A DNA stretch of 64,000 nucleotides from a virus (IMGVR_UViG_3300020474_000001:62001-126000), one strand, 5' to 3'. Positions 54,325 to 63,442 are shown, counted from the stretch's first letter. Notes: generated by a model not told the origin, from the sequence alone. Numbers and translations are program-made.

Positions 54325-55700
54325 TAAAATTTGAACCCCTCAAATGATTTTTTGATTGTGGACTCTTCGTAACTATACTCTTCTTCTTCTCCTTTGTCAA
54401 GTATATCCTCCTGAGCACTCTGCTCACAATCATACAATCTCATCTTTGCACGATCAATACCAATCACAAATCTCTTGAAGAAATTGACATCGTTGTATCG
54501 ATTCTTCAACTGCTTTACCATAATTTGTCCGAGCCCCTCAAGCTCATCTGAAGAAATAAGGGCAAACATAAGATCAGCAGTAGCAGGGAGACCAAAGGAC
54601 TCACTAGTATCAGTAATGTCAACATCGGAGCTCCCATAGCCAGAACGAGTGGTCTGCGTGGCAGAAACGATAGGGACGTTTGCTTCAACAGCCAGTCCTC
54701 TAAGCTCTTCTGCAACCGACTTAATATAAGAATATGAATTGACATTGCCGTTTGAGCGATACCTGCTGGAAGCACATATATTAAGGTAATCAATGAAAAT
54801 AATATCAGGTCTAAATGACTTCTTAAGTGCAAGTTCGTTAAGAAGTGACTTAAAGTGTCCACTGTGAGCACTGGCTGTAGGATACTCTTTAATTATAAGT
54901 GTTCCCTGGGTTTTATTTGCTAAACTTGTTACCTTATTCTCAAACATTACTTTTGGCAATTTTGAGATTTCTTGAATGGGTACATTAAGGAGGTTCGCAT
55001 CAATTCTCTCTGCAATCTTTTCTTCAGCCATCTCAAGCGTAATGTAGAGAACGTTACTTCCTTGAAGGAGGACTGAAGAAGCAACGTGGCACATGAACAA
55101 AGACTTACCGACACCTGTACCAGCAAGAGCGACGTTGAGACTCTTGTTAACCAAACCACCCTGTGTAATTCTGTTAAAATATTCCAGATCGAATGAGATT
55201 CGGTCTTCCTTCTGTGTGTAAAACTTAAATCGCTCTTCATAATCGTTTAAATAATCGTGACCAATATTGGAATCAAATGACACTGCTAAGGCATCAGATA
55301 GGATACCAGGAATAGCATCTCTACCTTTCTGCTCATCACTTCCATCAGCGAGAGCAATTGATTCCATAAGTGCAAGATATATAGCACGATCTCGACACCA
55401 CTTTTCTGTAGTATCGATTAACCAATCATAATCTGTCGGTTCATCCTCCAAGTAGCTGATAAGTTTTGTCACCTCTTTAAACGAGGTGTCGTTGATATCA
55501 GTGCGCTTCTCTGCTTCAATACAAAGGACTTCCTTCGTACTCAAAGAATTATACTGATTGACATAATTAGAGATCTCTTCATAGACAACCTTTTGGTTTG
55601 AATCTTCGAAGTAATCTGATTTGATGAAAGGAATTACCTTTCTTAAATACTCTTCATTATATAATAGGTTTCTAAGAATTAGAACCTCAATTTTGTCCAT
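54324..55700 (-). CDS. 41: gp41 replicative DNA helicase
   Basis: About 458 residues. Walker A GTGVGKSLF near residue 200, IIFIDYLNICASSR (Walker B and H2-like), and a DnaB-type N-terminal half. ATG 55700 (MDKIEVLILRNL) fits family starts and overlaps the uvsX stop by 14 nt. It unwinds the fork and works with gp59 and gp61. Confidence 0.94.
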   Translation of the reverse strand: MDKIEVLILRNLLYNEEYLRKVIPFIKSDYFEDSNQKVVYEEISNYVNQYNSLSTKEVLCIEAEKRTDINDTSFKEVTKLISYLEDEPTDYDWLIDTTEKWCRDRAIYLALMESIALADGSDEQKGRDAIPGILSDALAVSFDSNIGHDYLNDYEERFKFYTQKEDRISFDLEYFNRITQGGLVNKSLNVALAGTGVGKSLFMCHVASSVLLQGSNVLYITLEMAEEKIAERIDANLLNVPIQEISKLPKVMFENKVTSLANKTQGTLIIKEYPTASAHSGHFKSLLNELALKKSFRPDIIFIDYLNICASSRYRSNGNVNSYSYIKSVAEELRGLAVEANVPIVSATQTTRSGYGSSDVDITDTSESFGLPATADLMFALISSDELEGLGQIMVKQLKNRYNDVNFFKRFVIGIDRAKMRLYDCEQSAQEDILDKGEEEEYSYEESTIKKSFEGFKF

Positions 55701-56694
55701 AACTAAATTCCCTCTGTGCAATTTGTTCGAGTTGATCCATCACTTCTGGAGTGAAGTATTGTTCTGGGTCCTTATAAATTGCTTTTGCATAGACTTTTTT
55801 ACCATCTATCTCATATCGACCAGCAATGTTTTTCCAAAGTCCGCCAATCTCACCGAGTTCAAGAAGACCATAATATCGATCAAGACCACGCTCATCGTAA
55901 TACAAACGCACCGTAACATCTTTATTCTCCTTACTTAAACGCGACTTAGCAGTCTTTGCCTTGATAAGGTTTCCAACGACTTCCGTTCCATCCTTTTCTT
56001 TTTTCTTGCTGAGATAAATGATTGTAGAAGAAGCATACTTAAGTCCACTGCCTCCTCCCATTTCTTTTGTAGGAACATAAGATCCGATTACATCATAGGT
56101 ATGATTTGTGACGATTAAAGGAATTTTTGCTTGACCCAATTTAAGAGTCAGCATGCGGAATGCACCTTTAATAAGCTGAGATTTAGTCATGTCTCTAACC
56201 TGCTTATCATCAATAGCATCTTTGATTTCTTTTTCTGTAGAGAGCATTCCTAAAGAGTCTAGCACAAACATAACAGGTTTGCGTTCATCTTCAGGTTTTT
56301 TAAGATACATATCAACTGCTCTCAATGCCTGACTTCTAAACTGCTCAACTGTCACAACATTAGCAACTACGACACGATTTAGATCTAATCCCCTACCTGA
56401 GAGAAGAGACTTGTTAACAGCGGATTCAGTGTCAAAATATAAGCAATAACCATCAGGGTTAGAATCAAGGAAGTTCTTGACGACAGCAAGAGAGAAAAAA
56501 GTTTTTCCAGTACTAGACTCACCAGCAATGGCAGTAATCTTATTGCCAGATACGCCGCCAAAAATGGAACCTGAAACAAGTCCGTTAAAAATATACGAAC
56601 CAGTATCAACGAACTCTTCAGTTTCTTCAATATCGGATGCAAGTTTTGTGTACTCATTGCCGACCTCCTTAATAATTTCTTTCAGAAAATCCAT
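55687..56694 (-). CDS. uvsX: UvsX RecA-like recombinase
   Basis: A 335-residue protein. Walker A GESSTGKTFFSLAV near residue 56, DSLGMLSTEKE Walker B, TNHTYDVIGSYVPTKEMGGG L2-like loop. It drives strand exchange and recombination-dependent replication. GAGGTAAAGCA precedes the ATG. It lies between gp43 and gp41 as in other cyanophages. Confidence 0.95.
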   Translation of the reverse strand: MDFLKEIIKEVGNEYTKLASDIEETEEFVDTGSYIFNGLVSGSIFGGVSGNKITAIAGESSTGKTFFSLAVVKNFLDSNPDGYCLYFDTESAVNKSLLSGRGLDLNRVVVANVVTVEQFRSQALRAVDMYLKKPEDERKPVMFVLDSLGMLSTEKEIKDAIDDKQVRDMTKSQLIKGAFRMLTLKLGQAKIPLIVTNHTYDVIGSYVPTKEMGGGSGLKYASSTIIYLSKKKEKDGTEVVGNLIKAKTAKSRLSKENKDVTVRLYYDERGLDRYYGLLELGEIGGLWKNIAGRYEIDGKKVYAKAIYKDPEQYFTPEVMDQLEQIAQREFSYGQN

Positions 56695-56733
56695 TGCTTT
56701 ACCTCGAAAATATAATGTGGGTTTTGGGATTCA

Positions 56734-59229
56734 TCAACCAAAGAATGAATCTAGATTTACAGTTTTTTCAACTTTCCATCCTATAGAATCCAATATAGTT
56801 TTAAGTGGCTCAAGAAAAGACTTCTCAAATTGTAAGTCATAGTCAATATATTTGTCAATACCAAGCTCTTTTGGAAAGTCTTGAATGAAGGAAATAACAT
56901 TCTCCCTCAAAGTATTTGGTGTCTTCAAGTAACAAAACTTAATCTTCTCACCATTCTGAATTAGAGAGTATTTGTTATCCAACTTATTTTGTTTTATATA
57001 ATGATTGAATAGGAGTGCTCCACGAACATGAATAGGAGTTCCCTTTGTGTAGATATCTGATGATGATCTGTATTTTACAACATCAGATACGGATCTTGGG
57101 AATGAAATCTGCTCTGGTGGGAGTTTTTTAAAATCTTTACGACTACTCTCAATAAAGTCAATCACCTCATCTTCGGTGCCACTCATCATCAACTTGAGAG
57201 CATCCTTAATCATCTTACGACAAGGTGCTGGTGTAGAAGACTTCACGGCCTCAATACCCATCATCTTAAGTTTAGGTTCTTCGTAACGAACACCCTCACT
57301 ATCCCATACGTTTAGGATATATCGTTTCTTAGCAGTCCAGATACCGCGATCAGCGATATTCTCCCGCTTCATTTGCATCTTCTGGTCATATGCCGACACA
57401 TAGTCCGAAAGTTCCTCATAACACTTGTCGATATATGGTTCCAATTTATCACGGCAGACCATATCAAGTAAGTCCACAACTTTTGCTTTGTCGCTAGACC
57501 TATTAGCAAGAAATTTATCAACAAGAGGTCCAAGATTAAGATATATCGAATCAGTATCTGATGCGATGACATAATCCTCTTCTTTTGTTTGTAACAATTT
57601 ATTTAGGTATGCGTTCATTTTATTCTCAATCCAGCGGATACTTACCTGCCCAGATAGAGTAATTGCTTCTGCATTTGCTAGTTTGTAATACCTGAAGTAT
57701 TGATTACCAATAGCACCATAAGCAGAGTTAAGAGAAATCTTCTTCGCCATTTGAATGTTGTTGCATCTAGAGATTTCTTTCTCAAGTGCAACAGTAGGCG
57801 TCTTCTCATACTGCTGTTTGGCTGCAAGCATTTTCTTCTTAAAGATAACACGGTCTCCATACATCTTCTCCATCAATTCAGGCAAGAACCCACGAACATC
57901 TTTGCGGAACATAGCACCATTAGCACATACCGCATAGTCCTTATACATCTCAAAAGTAATGTCCTCATTCAGAATACGATCTACAGATACTGTAGGATGT
58001 TTCTCCTCAAGTAATGTCTCTGGTGAGATATTATATTGCATAATCAAGTGAGGATATAGTGAGTTCAAGTCAAAACTCACAACCCAATCATACTTACCAG
58101 GAATAGGTTCTTTGACATATGCACCAGCATACTTCTCGCTTTTCTCTGAAGAATTATTGGGAGGAATAACAATATTCCTTTTCTTCAAATAATTATAAAT
58201 GATATTGTCCCACATTCTTACCTGATAGAACACATCGATATAGTTGACTTTGGCAGTATATGCCATGGTGATTGCAAGTTCAATCAATTTCATCTTGTCT
58301 TCCAAGCGGTCAACAAGTTCTACGTCAACAATATTATATTCAATATACTTCTGCCACCCATGAGTATAAAAATCTTTAAATGTATCAAACTCTGAGTGAT
58401 CTAGTTTCTTCTGCCCAAGTTCAACTTCTGCAATATAGTCAAGACGATATGATTCTTGTGCTTTATAAGTAAACTTCTTATAAAGATCAAGATAATCCAG
58501 TTGAGTTATACCACCGATATCATAGATATAATTTTTTCTTCCCTGAATATATGTTTCTTTTTCTGATACCAAACCCCAAGGAGAGAAAGTTTTCATAGTC
58601 CTCTTTCCAAGAACTCTTTCCATCCTTCTACAAATATATGGAATATCATACAATTGAATATTCCAACCAGTCACAACGTCTGGTATGTCCAGCATCCATT
58701 CATTCAAAAATGAACCAAGAAGTTCACGCTCAGTTGGTTTATAGTGATATGTAACATTCTTTTGCTTATTATCAAATGGTTTTACTCCCCAGGTAGTAAT
58801 TTCCTTTGTGGCATAATTCTGCATTGTAATTGCAAGAATTTCCTCCGAGCAAGATTCAACGTCAGGGAATCCATATTCAGACGCAACTTCGATATCTATT
58901 GTTACTAACTTAATCTGTTTTGTATCAAACTTGATTTCTTCTTCCGGGTAATTTTCTGAAATATATTGGTAGATATATCTCTCATTACCATAGATATCAA
59001 ATCCATCTACATTCTCATACTTTTTATAAAATTCTCTACAGTCACGAACTGTCCCCGGATTTATTTCATCAACAAATTCACCAGTCAAAGTCTTATACTT
59101 AGACTTCTTGTTTGATTTTATATAAAGAGTAGGATTGAAGCTATCGCGAGAATGAAATCGTCTTCCATTTTCAACACCACGAACAAGGAATTCATTACCA
59201 ATCATCTGAACGTTTGTGTAAAATTTCAA
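56734..59229 (-). CDS. 43: gp43 DNA polymerase, family B
   Basis: An 831-residue polymerase. Exonuclease motif VTIDIEVASEYGF, ExoII-type VTGWNIQLYDIPY, polymerase motifs DLNSLYPHLIMQYN, KISLNSAYGAIGN and ASDTDSIYLN are all present in order. The end EKTVNLDSFFG is a clamp-binding tail. It is the intact replicative polymerase. No split gene is seen. Confidence 0.96.
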   Translation of the reverse strand: MKFYTNVQMIGNEFLVRGVENGRRFHSRDSFNPTLYIKSNKKSKYKTLTGEFVDEINPGTVRDCREFYKKYENVDGFDIYGNERYIYQYISENYPEEEIKFDTKQIKLVTIDIEVASEYGFPDVESCSEEILAITMQNYATKEITTWGVKPFDNKQKNVTYHYKPTERELLGSFLNEWMLDIPDVVTGWNIQLYDIPYICRRMERVLGKRTMKTFSPWGLVSEKETYIQGRKNYIYDIGGITQLDYLDLYKKFTYKAQESYRLDYIAEVELGQKKLDHSEFDTFKDFYTHGWQKYIEYNIVDVELVDRLEDKMKLIELAITMAYTAKVNYIDVFYQVRMWDNIIYNYLKKRNIVIPPNNSSEKSEKYAGAYVKEPIPGKYDWVVSFDLNSLYPHLIMQYNISPETLLEEKHPTVSVDRILNEDITFEMYKDYAVCANGAMFRKDVRGFLPELMEKMYGDRVIFKKKMLAAKQQYEKTPTVALEKEISRCNNIQMAKKISLNSAYGAIGNQYFRYYKLANAEAITLSGQVSIRWIENKMNAYLNKLLQTKEEDYVIASDTDSIYLNLGPLVDKFLANRSSDKAKVVDLLDMVCRDKLEPYIDKCYEELSDYVSAYDQKMQMKRENIADRGIWTAKKRYILNVWDSEGVRYEEPKLKMMGIEAVKSSTPAPCRKMIKDALKLMMSGTEDEVIDFIESSRKDFKKLPPEQISFPRSVSDVVKYRSSSDIYTKGTPIHVRGALLFNHYIKQNKLDNKYSLIQNGEKIKFCYLKTPNTLRENVISFIQDFPKELGIDKYIDYDLQFEKSFLEPLKTILDSIGWKVEKTVNLDSFFG

Positions 59230-59266
59230 TGAAATTCCTCCAATAACATAGTTTAGTGTTTAAAAA

Positions 59267-59503
59267 TCAGTCGTCGTCATCGTCAGAAAAAAATGGACCA
59301 AAGATTCCACTGCTCCCCGGTTTTCTATTTTCAACTGTATCCAGTATACCATCCATAGATTTTACTGTTTCAATTTTTGAAATCATTTCTGCAATACAAG
59401 TGCATACCATAGGACGCTCTTGCCTAGCAGCAAACGCGAGTGCATTGCGAAGATTGAGTTCTGCTTCTTTGAGAGAATCTTCAACTGAATTAGATAATGC
59501 CAT
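59267..59503 (-). CDS. Small conserved protein
   Basis: Seventy-eight residues starting MALSNSVEDSLKEAELNLRN and continuing ALAFAARQERPMVCTCIAEM. The MALS-SVEDSLKEA start is common in cyanomyoviruses next to gp43. The C-terminus is a poly-Asp tail. Function unknown. Confidence 0.8.
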   Translation of the reverse strand: MALSNSVEDSLKEAELNLRNALAFAARQERPMVCTCIAEMISKIETVKSMDGILDTVENRKPGSSGIFGPFFSDDDDD

Positions 59504-59505
59504 AA

Positions 59506-59763
59506 TTACTTTGTTTCTTGTAGGTATTTTTCGAGGAGTGTTGGAGTCGGATCAGCAAGTGTAATGATCTTATCCGAACTGATCATGAATGTATTCTGCA
59601 TAGTAACTTCTACCATCCAAGGAGAGAGCATATTACCCTCACAAATTTCCATAGGATCGATCAACTTGCAGTCAGGTTCGCCAATGTCAGCACCAACTTC
59701 TTCGATCTTACTGATAAGTCTCTCACCGTTGGTGATCTGCATAATTTTTACTAGGTTTTCCAT
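59506..59763 (-). CDS. Small conserved protein
   Basis: From ATG 59763 the 85-residue product starts MENLVKIMQITNGERLISKI, then EPDCKLIDPMEICEGNMLSP and ADPTPTLLEKYLQE. It is highly conserved in cyanophages as I recall. Two residues longer from 59769 is also possible. A promoter starts RNA just upstream. Confidence 0.8.
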   Translation of the reverse strand: MENLVKIMQITNGERLISKIEEVGADIGEPDCKLIDPMEICEGNMLSPWMVEVTMQNTFMISSDKIITLADPTPTLLEKYLQETK

Positions 59764-59785
59764 TGGCATATTCAAGGTCAATAAC

Positions 59786-59814
59786 AGTATAGCAAAAAAA
59801 TAGGGGGGCGTCAA
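59786..59814 (-). promoter_or_regulatory. Promoter inside the terminator arm
   Basis: TTGACG, 17 bp, TATACT on the minus strand. The -35 lies within the right-hand part of the 59803-59837 hairpin. RNA would start about 16 nt before ATG 59763. Confidence 0.75.
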
Positions 59815-59837
59815 CTGGATTTTGCCAGTTGCCCCCC
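59803..59837 (-). terminator. Strong terminator after the ParB-like gene
   Basis: GGGGGG/CCCCCC and AACTGG/CCAGTT arms form a long hairpin, followed on the minus strand by TATTTTTTT. The next promoter's -35 is in it. Confidence 0.88.
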
Positions 59838-59883
59838 AGAGGCGACGATATTTAAAAGGTAGCCGCAATTATTTATTCGGTTA

Positions 59884-60954
59884 TCAATAATTTTCAATAT
59901 TTACAAAACGATATCCCCTAGCATAAGAATCATGCTTACCAATGACTTGAGGTATGCATCCCAAAATCTTGTAAGGAACTGACTTAACAGGGAGTTTCAG
60001 TTCTCCCATCGTCCAACCAGGAGCATAATCCTTCTCAACCATTAGGTAAGACGCATCCAGAAAAAATTTCACGTTATCTTGGAACTTTTCAATGTTCTTA
60101 CGTGCTTCTGCAGGAATGTGATTGTTTGAGAATAGAATAATCTCAATAGGAGAATCGTTTTTCACAATTGAAGGGAGAATATGCTGGCACCATGCACGAT
60201 ATGCATATGTATCACTATCAGCAGAAAGCAAAAATACAGTCTTGTTATCGACTTTCTTACCAGATTTCTCGCAATACGCTTCCCATTTCTTACGATCCTT
60301 AACATGAACTAGGGGATCACCACCAGCAACACCACGCTTAAGAATTGAATTAATAATCTTAGTGATATTGCCCGTGGAAAAACTTTTTTCAATATTCAAT
60401 TCATTGTGAAGATAATTCCGAATACCAACTTCGTTAAGAGCAAGTTCACCACACTTAATAATGTAAAGGCAACCAATGACAACCGACTCCATTGTTGCCG
60501 TAAAAGATGCTGGGTGACGCAAGTTTTGTGTTAGTCCATCACTGACGCGACTCTTTTCAGAATCGTCCTCAATGACATAATAGAAGGCAGGGATGAATTT
60601 TTCACCACGACGCTTCGCGGCGATGACTCTTCCACGACCATCTCGTGGTTTACCATCAGTTCCTATCATAGGAGGAACAAAGTCAGTATTGAATCCTTCT
60701 ACCTCATAGGTATTTTCAAAGGTTTCAATACGATCCCTGGTATTACCCTCTTCGCGGATACCAACGTTTTCCCACATGGGGTCGTTTTCATCTACAATGC
60801 TGAGGTCAAGAGATCCGATGTGAGAAAATTTTCCAGCAAGGATTCTAGGTGGCAACACCATTTTTTTTATGTAATCTTCCAGGTTAATCTCACCAACTCC
60901 ATTAAAACCAGGAATCTGATGAGGACCTTCGATGTGTGACATTTCGTAAGTCAT
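59884..60954 (-). CDS. ParB/sulfiredoxin-like domain protein
   Basis: From ATG 60954 about 356 residues. DGRGRVIAAKRRGEKFIPAF near residue 95 resembles the ParB/Srx G-x-H/R-R-x-x-A-x4-G core that binds nucleotides. RVSDGLTQNLRHPASFTATM then a helical domain follow. Nuclease-like or DNA-binding roles are known for phage ParB-like proteins. The longer frame starts at the RNA start of the promoter, so 60954 is preferred. Its terminator and promoter are composite. Confidence 0.68.
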   Translation of the reverse strand: MTYEMSHIEGPHQIPGFNGVGEINLEDYIKKMVLPPRILAGKFSHIGSLDLSIVDENDPMWENVGIREEGNTRDRIETFENTYEVEGFNTDFVPPMIGTDGKPRDGRGRVIAAKRRGEKFIPAFYYVIEDDSEKSRVSDGLTQNLRHPASFTATMESVVIGCLYIIKCGELALNEVGIRNYLHNELNIEKSFSTGNITKIINSILKRGVAGGDPLVHVKDRKKWEAYCEKSGKKVDNKTVFLLSADSDTYAYRAWCQHILPSIVKNDSPIEIILFSNNHIPAEARKNIEKFQDNVKFFLDASYLMVEKDYAPGWTMGELKLPVKSVPYKILGCIPQVIGKHDSYARGYRFVNIENY

Positions 60955-61017
60955 AAGAAACGTTTGCAATTTTGCTTTTGTTGAACTTCGCGGTGCAGTG
61001 CGGTGCGAGATATTCAT

Positions 61018-61046
61018 ATTATATAGGAAAACCCCAGGAGTGTCAA
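61018..61046 (-). promoter_or_regulatory. Promoter in the hsp20 terminator
   Basis: TTGACA, 17 bp, TATAAT on the minus strand; the -35 lies in the loop of the 61030-61061 hairpin. It serves the ParB-like gene. Confidence 0.82.
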
Positions 61047-61061
61047 TCACGTCCTGGGGTT
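61030..61061 (-). terminator. hsp20 terminator
   Basis: A 10-bp stem AACCCCAGGA/TCCTGGGGTT around a 12-nt loop, with a T-rich tract (TCCTATATAAT) on the minus strand. It lies 35 nt after the hsp20 stop. Confidence 0.8.
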
Positions 61062-61095
61062 CTGGTTTCCGACTTTTGAAAAGTTTGTTTCTATA

Positions 61096-61530
61096 TCAAA
61101 ACCAATCTTTACGAATATGATGCTCGGGAACGACTCGTCCCATCTCAATAGTCAGAAGCCCCTCCTCAAATTTAACTGATCTAACTTCCGTATCCTCTGC
61201 CATGGTCCAAGATCTTGTGAATGATCGTTGAGCCACTCCTCTATGGACATAGTTGGTTTCTGTTTCTCCGTCTTCTCGTTGTCCTTCAATGAAAAGTTTT
61301 CCATCTTGTGTGTAGACATTTACTTGTTCCTTTTTAAATCCAGCAAGTGCTAGTTCCAGTCGTGATTCCGTATCACTGACTTGGATCAGGTTATAAGGTG
61401 GGTAATTTGTCGTTGTTTCATGCAGAGTAAACAAACGATTAAAATACTCATCCATACCAATACTGTTTCTATTTATACGTTCCAACAGCTGATTCATGTT
61501 GGCAGCATTGTACCTCGTTAGGTCTCCCAT
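61096..61530 (-). CDS. Hsp20 small heat-shock protein
   Basis: A 144-residue protein with an N-terminal extension and an alpha-crystallin domain (LELALAGFKKEQVNVYTQDG, LFIEGQRED, GLLTIEMGRVVPE). Cyanophage Hsp20 is common and may help fold proteins under stress. It is placed between two promoter-terminator composites. Confidence 0.92.
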   Translation of the reverse strand: MGDLTRYNAANMNQLLERINRNSIGMDEYFNRLFTLHETTTNYPPYNLIQVSDTESRLELALAGFKKEQVNVYTQDGKLFIEGQREDGETETNYVHRGVAQRSFTRSWTMAEDTEVRSVKFEEGLLTIEMGRVVPEHHIRKDWF

Positions 61531-61595
61531 TTGATAGCTCCTTAGTTAAGCGAGTTTGTGTTTTGTGGTCCCCGAAGGCAACCATCAATATTTAT

Positions 61596-61624
61596 ATTAT
61601 AGCATAAAAAAACGGGGTAGTGAA
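61596..61624 (-). promoter_or_regulatory. Promoter for hsp20 inside a terminator
   Basis: A weak TTCACT -35, 17 bp and TATAAT on the minus strand. The -35 is the loop of the 61613-61629 hairpin. RNA would start about 59 nt before hsp20. Confidence 0.6.
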
Positions 61625-61629
61625 CCCCG
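61613..61629 (-). terminator. Terminator after the DNA methyltransferase gene
   Basis: A 6-bp stem CGGGGT/ACCCCG with an AGTGA loop is followed on the minus strand by seven T. It ends the methyltransferase gene. Confidence 0.86.
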
Positions 61630-61644
61630 CATATTTTTGTTCGG

Positions 61645-62481
61645 TTATATCCTGTTGAAGAATGCGTCTAGCGTTCCATCACCTTTATTATATTTCTTCT
61701 CAATCACCCGCGTTAATCCCAATCGTTGTGTTGCAAAATCAATGTAATCTTTATCTATATCATATCCAATATAATCCCACCCAATATTGACTGCTGCAAC
61801 AGCAGTAGATCCTGTTCCCATAAACGGATCAAGAACTATACCAGATTGTTTTCCAGTTAATTTCAAGCAATCTTCAACTAATTTGACGGGAAATACTGCT
61901 GGATGCTTTTTATCTTCTCTCTTCATCCAAAGAGTTTCATATGGAATAAACCAACAATTACCTTTATCCCTAAGATTTGGTTTTGTATCATTCAAAGACT
62001 TACTGTGTCTCAGGTTTTCCTTGTAGTATTCATAAGGGACACCCACAGATAGACGATCTACATCTATACTACCATCTTTAGTAAAGTGGAAAAGATGTTC
62101 CCATGTTGGAGATAAAAATCTTTTACTGTTAATTGGTTTTGCATGACCACTAGTCTTACCATTTACATGAATAGACTTGACCCAATTAATATGATTTTGC
62201 AATATCCAATCCTGCCTAAGAGCAAGACCCACTTCCATGCCAATCCATGGATCAACATTAGAGTATCCCATATTGACAAATAAATGCCCATCATCTTTAA
62301 GAACTCGTTTTCCTTCTCGGAAGATTTCTACCAACCAGTCAAGATACTCCTGACGTGGTTTATTGTCATCATACTTACCGTATTTAATTTTAAGATTATA
62401 CGGAGGAGACGTAACGATAGCATCAATACTACTATCCTCCAGTTTTTTCATACCCTCTAAACAATCAAGCAAATAAAGCAT
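61645..62481 (-). CDS. DNA methyltransferase, beta-class (N4-cytosine/N6-adenine)
   Basis: From ATG 62481 about 278 residues. The catalytic motif TSPPYNLKIKYG lies near the start and the AdoMet motif LDPFMGTGSTAVAAV near the end, the beta-class order. The target recognition part is between. N4-cytosine or N6-adenine specificity cannot be set here. Its start overlaps the nuclease-like gene, so the two are coupled and may form a modification and defence pair. Confidence 0.88.
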   Translation of the reverse strand: MLYLLDCLEGMKKLEDSSIDAIVTSPPYNLKIKYGKYDDNKPRQEYLDWLVEIFREGKRVLKDDGHLFVNMGYSNVDPWIGMEVGLALRQDWILQNHINWVKSIHVNGKTSGHAKPINSKRFLSPTWEHLFHFTKDGSIDVDRLSVGVPYEYYKENLRHSKSLNDTKPNLRDKGNCWFIPYETLWMKREDKKHPAVFPVKLVEDCLKLTGKQSGIVLDPFMGTGSTAVAAVNIGWDYIGYDIDKDYIDFATQRLGLTRVIEKKYNKGDGTLDAFFNRI

Positions 62482-62902
62482 CACGATCTTTGAATGGAAT
62501 GGAACCTTTGACGTATTTGGTGAGATCAGATCCGCGTTTGAATACAACGCTAACCTTAGGAAATTCAACAACGTCACAAAAAATATAAATCATGCCAGTA
62601 GCATGTTCCCAAAGTTTTTCTTCATCCACATATCGACCAGCACCTTGCATCACACTAGGAGAGAACTTAGAACCACCCTTAGTAAAACACTTAGCATCAA
62701 ACAACTCTTTCATGTATTTGTAACGATGATCATACCCCCTACCATCTTCAAAGACAAGACCTTCAAACCACTCTTCAAGTTGCAATTCAAGAAACCTAGA
62801 TGCACAGCGACCATCAGTGAACAATCTATTCACACGTTCTTGAGATAAAGTGCCAAAAGATGCAGGGCACTCAAAATCATATACTTTATTGAGTTGTAGC
62901 AT
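62465..62902 (-). CDS. PD-(D/E)XK-like nuclease next to methyltransferase
   Basis: A 145-residue protein. CASRFLELQLEEWFEGLVFE has a Glu-rich helix, GYDHRYKYMKELFDAKCFTK carries a possible catalytic D-x-K (DAK), and FSPSVMQGAGRYV and IYIFCDVVEF follow. This pattern resembles T4-like phage proteins of restriction-endonuclease type. Coupled with the methyltransferase gene, it could be a restriction partner or a repair nuclease. Activity is not shown by the sequence alone. Confidence 0.62.
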   Translation of the reverse strand: MLQLNKVYDFECPASFGTLSQERVNRLFTDGRCASRFLELQLEEWFEGLVFEDGRGYDHRYKYMKELFDAKCFTKGGSKFSPSVMQGAGRYVDEEKLWEHATGMIYIFCDVVEFPKVSVVFKRGSDLTKYVKGSIPFKDRDALFA

Positions 62903-62925
62903 AAATTAAATCTCTTTACAAATTT

Positions 62926-62954
62926 ATTGTAGCAAAAAAAGACCTCCCAGTCAA
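62926..62954 (-). promoter_or_regulatory. Promoter with -35 in the regA terminator loop
   Basis: TTGACT, 17 bp, TACAAT on the minus strand. The -35 is exactly the AGTCAA loop of the 62941-62962 hairpin. RNA would start about 17 nt before ATG 62902. Confidence 0.75.
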
Positions 62955-62962
62955 GGGAGGTC
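62941..62962 (-). terminator. regA operon terminator
   Basis: An 8-bp stem GACCTCCC/GGGAGGTC with the 6-nt loop AGTCAA is followed on the minus strand by seven T. It ends the gp62-regA transcript. Confidence 0.9.
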
Positions 62963-63010
62963 TTCGGGTTTCCGACATTCGTAGAGTCTGCACGAAAGAC
63001 TCAAAAATAT

Positions 63011-63442
63011 TTATACACTTTCTTCCTGAGGTTTGGTTTTTTTCCCAATATTATATTTCTGCTCAAGCACCCAATCTGGTTTGTCTTTATAAGCTAAAAC
63101 TTTAATCTGATTCAAAGGTGCAATGTCAGCGATTGCATCTTCACTTGATACTTGAACAAGACCCCAATCAGAAATAAGTTTAATGATTCTATTACGTCTT
63201 TGCACATCGTTAATAGTAAGGTTTGTATTCTTACCGTCAAGAGCAAACAACTCTTTAAAGTGAACGATAAAATACCTTCCCTGCTTATGAAGGATATGAC
63301 AAGATTGATATAACTTCTTTTCTTTTCTCGAAGCAACACCTATTCTCGTCAAGGTCTCTCTAACTTTCAAAAAGTCATCAGGTTCACTGAGAAAGATTTC
63401 AACCATCTTATCTTGTGACCAATCATATATTGGTTCAGTCAT
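63011..63442 (-). CDS. regA: RegA translational repressor
   Basis: A 143-residue protein with the RegA pattern: DDFLKVRETLTRIGVASRKE, KLYQSCHILHKQGRYFIVHF and KELFALDGKNTNLT. It binds ribosome sites of early phage mRNAs. A second ATG (63406, MVEIFLSEPD) gives a core-length form close to T4 RegA. The start overlaps gp62 by 4 nt. Confidence 0.93.
   Translation of the reverse strand: MTEPIYDWSQDKMVEIFLSEPDDFLKVRETLTRIGVASRKEKKLYQSCHILHKQGRYFIVHFKELFALDGKNTNLTINDVQRRNRIIKLISDWGLVQVSSEDAIADIAPLNQIKVLAYKDKPDWVLEQKYNIGKKTKPQEESV

Noticed and set aside
56709-56737. TTGATG-17-TATATT promoter-like pair before uvsX
   Set aside because: The predicted RNA start would fall inside the ribosome site of uvsX, and both hexamers are weak.
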